Below are positions 6,521 to 6,747 of a stretch of DNA of 6,747 nucleotides, one piece after another (position 1 is the first letter of the stretch; the number at the start of each line of letters is the position of its first letter). The notes under the pieces are model-generated. The model made no database searches. It had not been told where the DNA came from and saw only the letters and a list, made by a program, of their open reading frames with translations. Source of the DNA: Bacillota bacterium (GTDB lineage: Bacteria; Bacillota_A; Clostridia; Tissierellales; Peptoniphilaceae); assembly GCA_023418535.1 (NCBI GenBank), contig JAEZZN010000078.1, forward strand, positions 1 through 6,747. The letters are read 5' to 3'. The translations under genes and the position numbers were made by a program.

Positions 6521-6747
6521 CCCATTGAGTCGAGCCTGATGGCGAAGACGAAATGCAGGTCGAGCTTATGCAAAAAAGGTCCAGCGAAATGAATGCGAAG
6601 CAAGAAATTGAGCTGCAGACGTTGGACTGTAAGCGAATGACCCATTGAGTCGAGCCTGATGGCGAAGACGAAATGCAGGTCGAGCTTATGCAAAAAAGGT
6701 CCAGCGAAATGAATGCGAAGCAAGAAATTGAGCTGCAGACGTTGGAC
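6509..6747. repeat. Tandem array of a 120-bp repeat, at least two copies, continuing past the window edge
   Basis: Copy 1 covers 6509-6628 and copy 2 covers 6629-6747, where the window ends one base short of a full unit. No mismatch is seen between them. The unit is about 48% G+C by count (58 of 120), far above the surrounding DNA, and purine-rich on the + strand. It contains sub-motifs: GCGAA four times, GTCGAGC twice (unit positions 21-27 and 51-57), ATTGAG twice, and GTCCA/TGGAC as a possible pairing near its end. There is no strong hairpin, terminal inverted repeat, transposase or CRISPR-like short repeat plus varying spacer. Copy 1 begins within grpE and supplies its last sense codons and stop. 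All three + frames carry stops; one - frame is open through both copies because the period is 40 codons. The function and family are not recognised. Confidence 0.93.

Noticed and set aside
6509..6747. CRISPR array or insertion sequence
   Set aside because: The whole 120-bp unit is repeated without variable spacers, and there are no terminal inverted repeats or transposase coding.

Overview
The window is very AT-rich DNA (by eye roughly 70% A+T, except for the last ~240 bases) from a low-GC Gram-positive bacterium. The evidence is strong AGGAGG-type ribosome binding sites, sigma-A-like promoters, a CIRCE/HrcA heat-shock system and the Firmicutes order holA / rpsT / lepA / hemW / hrcA / grpE. 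Sequence character and gene order would suit an anaerobic coccus of the Tissierellia/Peptoniphilaceae type (Parvimonas, Finegoldia, Helcococcus relatives). That placement is inference, since no marker gene fixes the species.

Layout. 1-254 (+) is the 3' end of a gene that looks like holA, the DNA polymerase III delta subunit. It converges on rpsT (565-299, -), and the two share a 17-bp perfect-stem bidirectional terminator at 252-287. rpsT has its own promoter at 607-635 and diverges from a + strand run starting at an extended -10 promoter (676-684). That run holds two tandem type I signal peptidase genes (715-1308 and 1308-1856), lepA (1859-3676) and a HemW-family gene (3681-4793). Junctions are 1-nt overlaps or 2-4 nt gaps, so it is very probably one operon, and it ends at a hairpin plus T-run at 4799-4830. 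The heat-shock operon follows: promoter 4890-4917, CIRCE operator 4922-4948, hrcA (4977-5996) and grpE (5999-6520). dnaK and dnaJ, which usually follow, are not in the window.

Most unusual points. (1) The gene in the conserved hemW position is full length and keeps the HNxxYW motif, but all three cysteines of the radical-SAM CxxxCxxC cluster motif are replaced (Arg14, His18, Ser21) and other SAM-core motifs are altered. It cannot be a classical radical-SAM enzyme. (2) From 6509 to the window edge lie two identical copies, the second cut short by the edge, of a 120-bp tandem repeat at about 48% GC. The first copy begins inside grpE and supplies its last four codons including the stop. The repeat has no recognised identity here; its period of 40 codons keeps one minus-strand frame open across copies.

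How the genes fit together: the left operon combines protein export (signal peptide cleavage), translation (LepA, S20) and a HemW-like protein, while the right one is the chaperone control module in which HrcA represses its own operon through CIRCE and GrpE serves DnaK.
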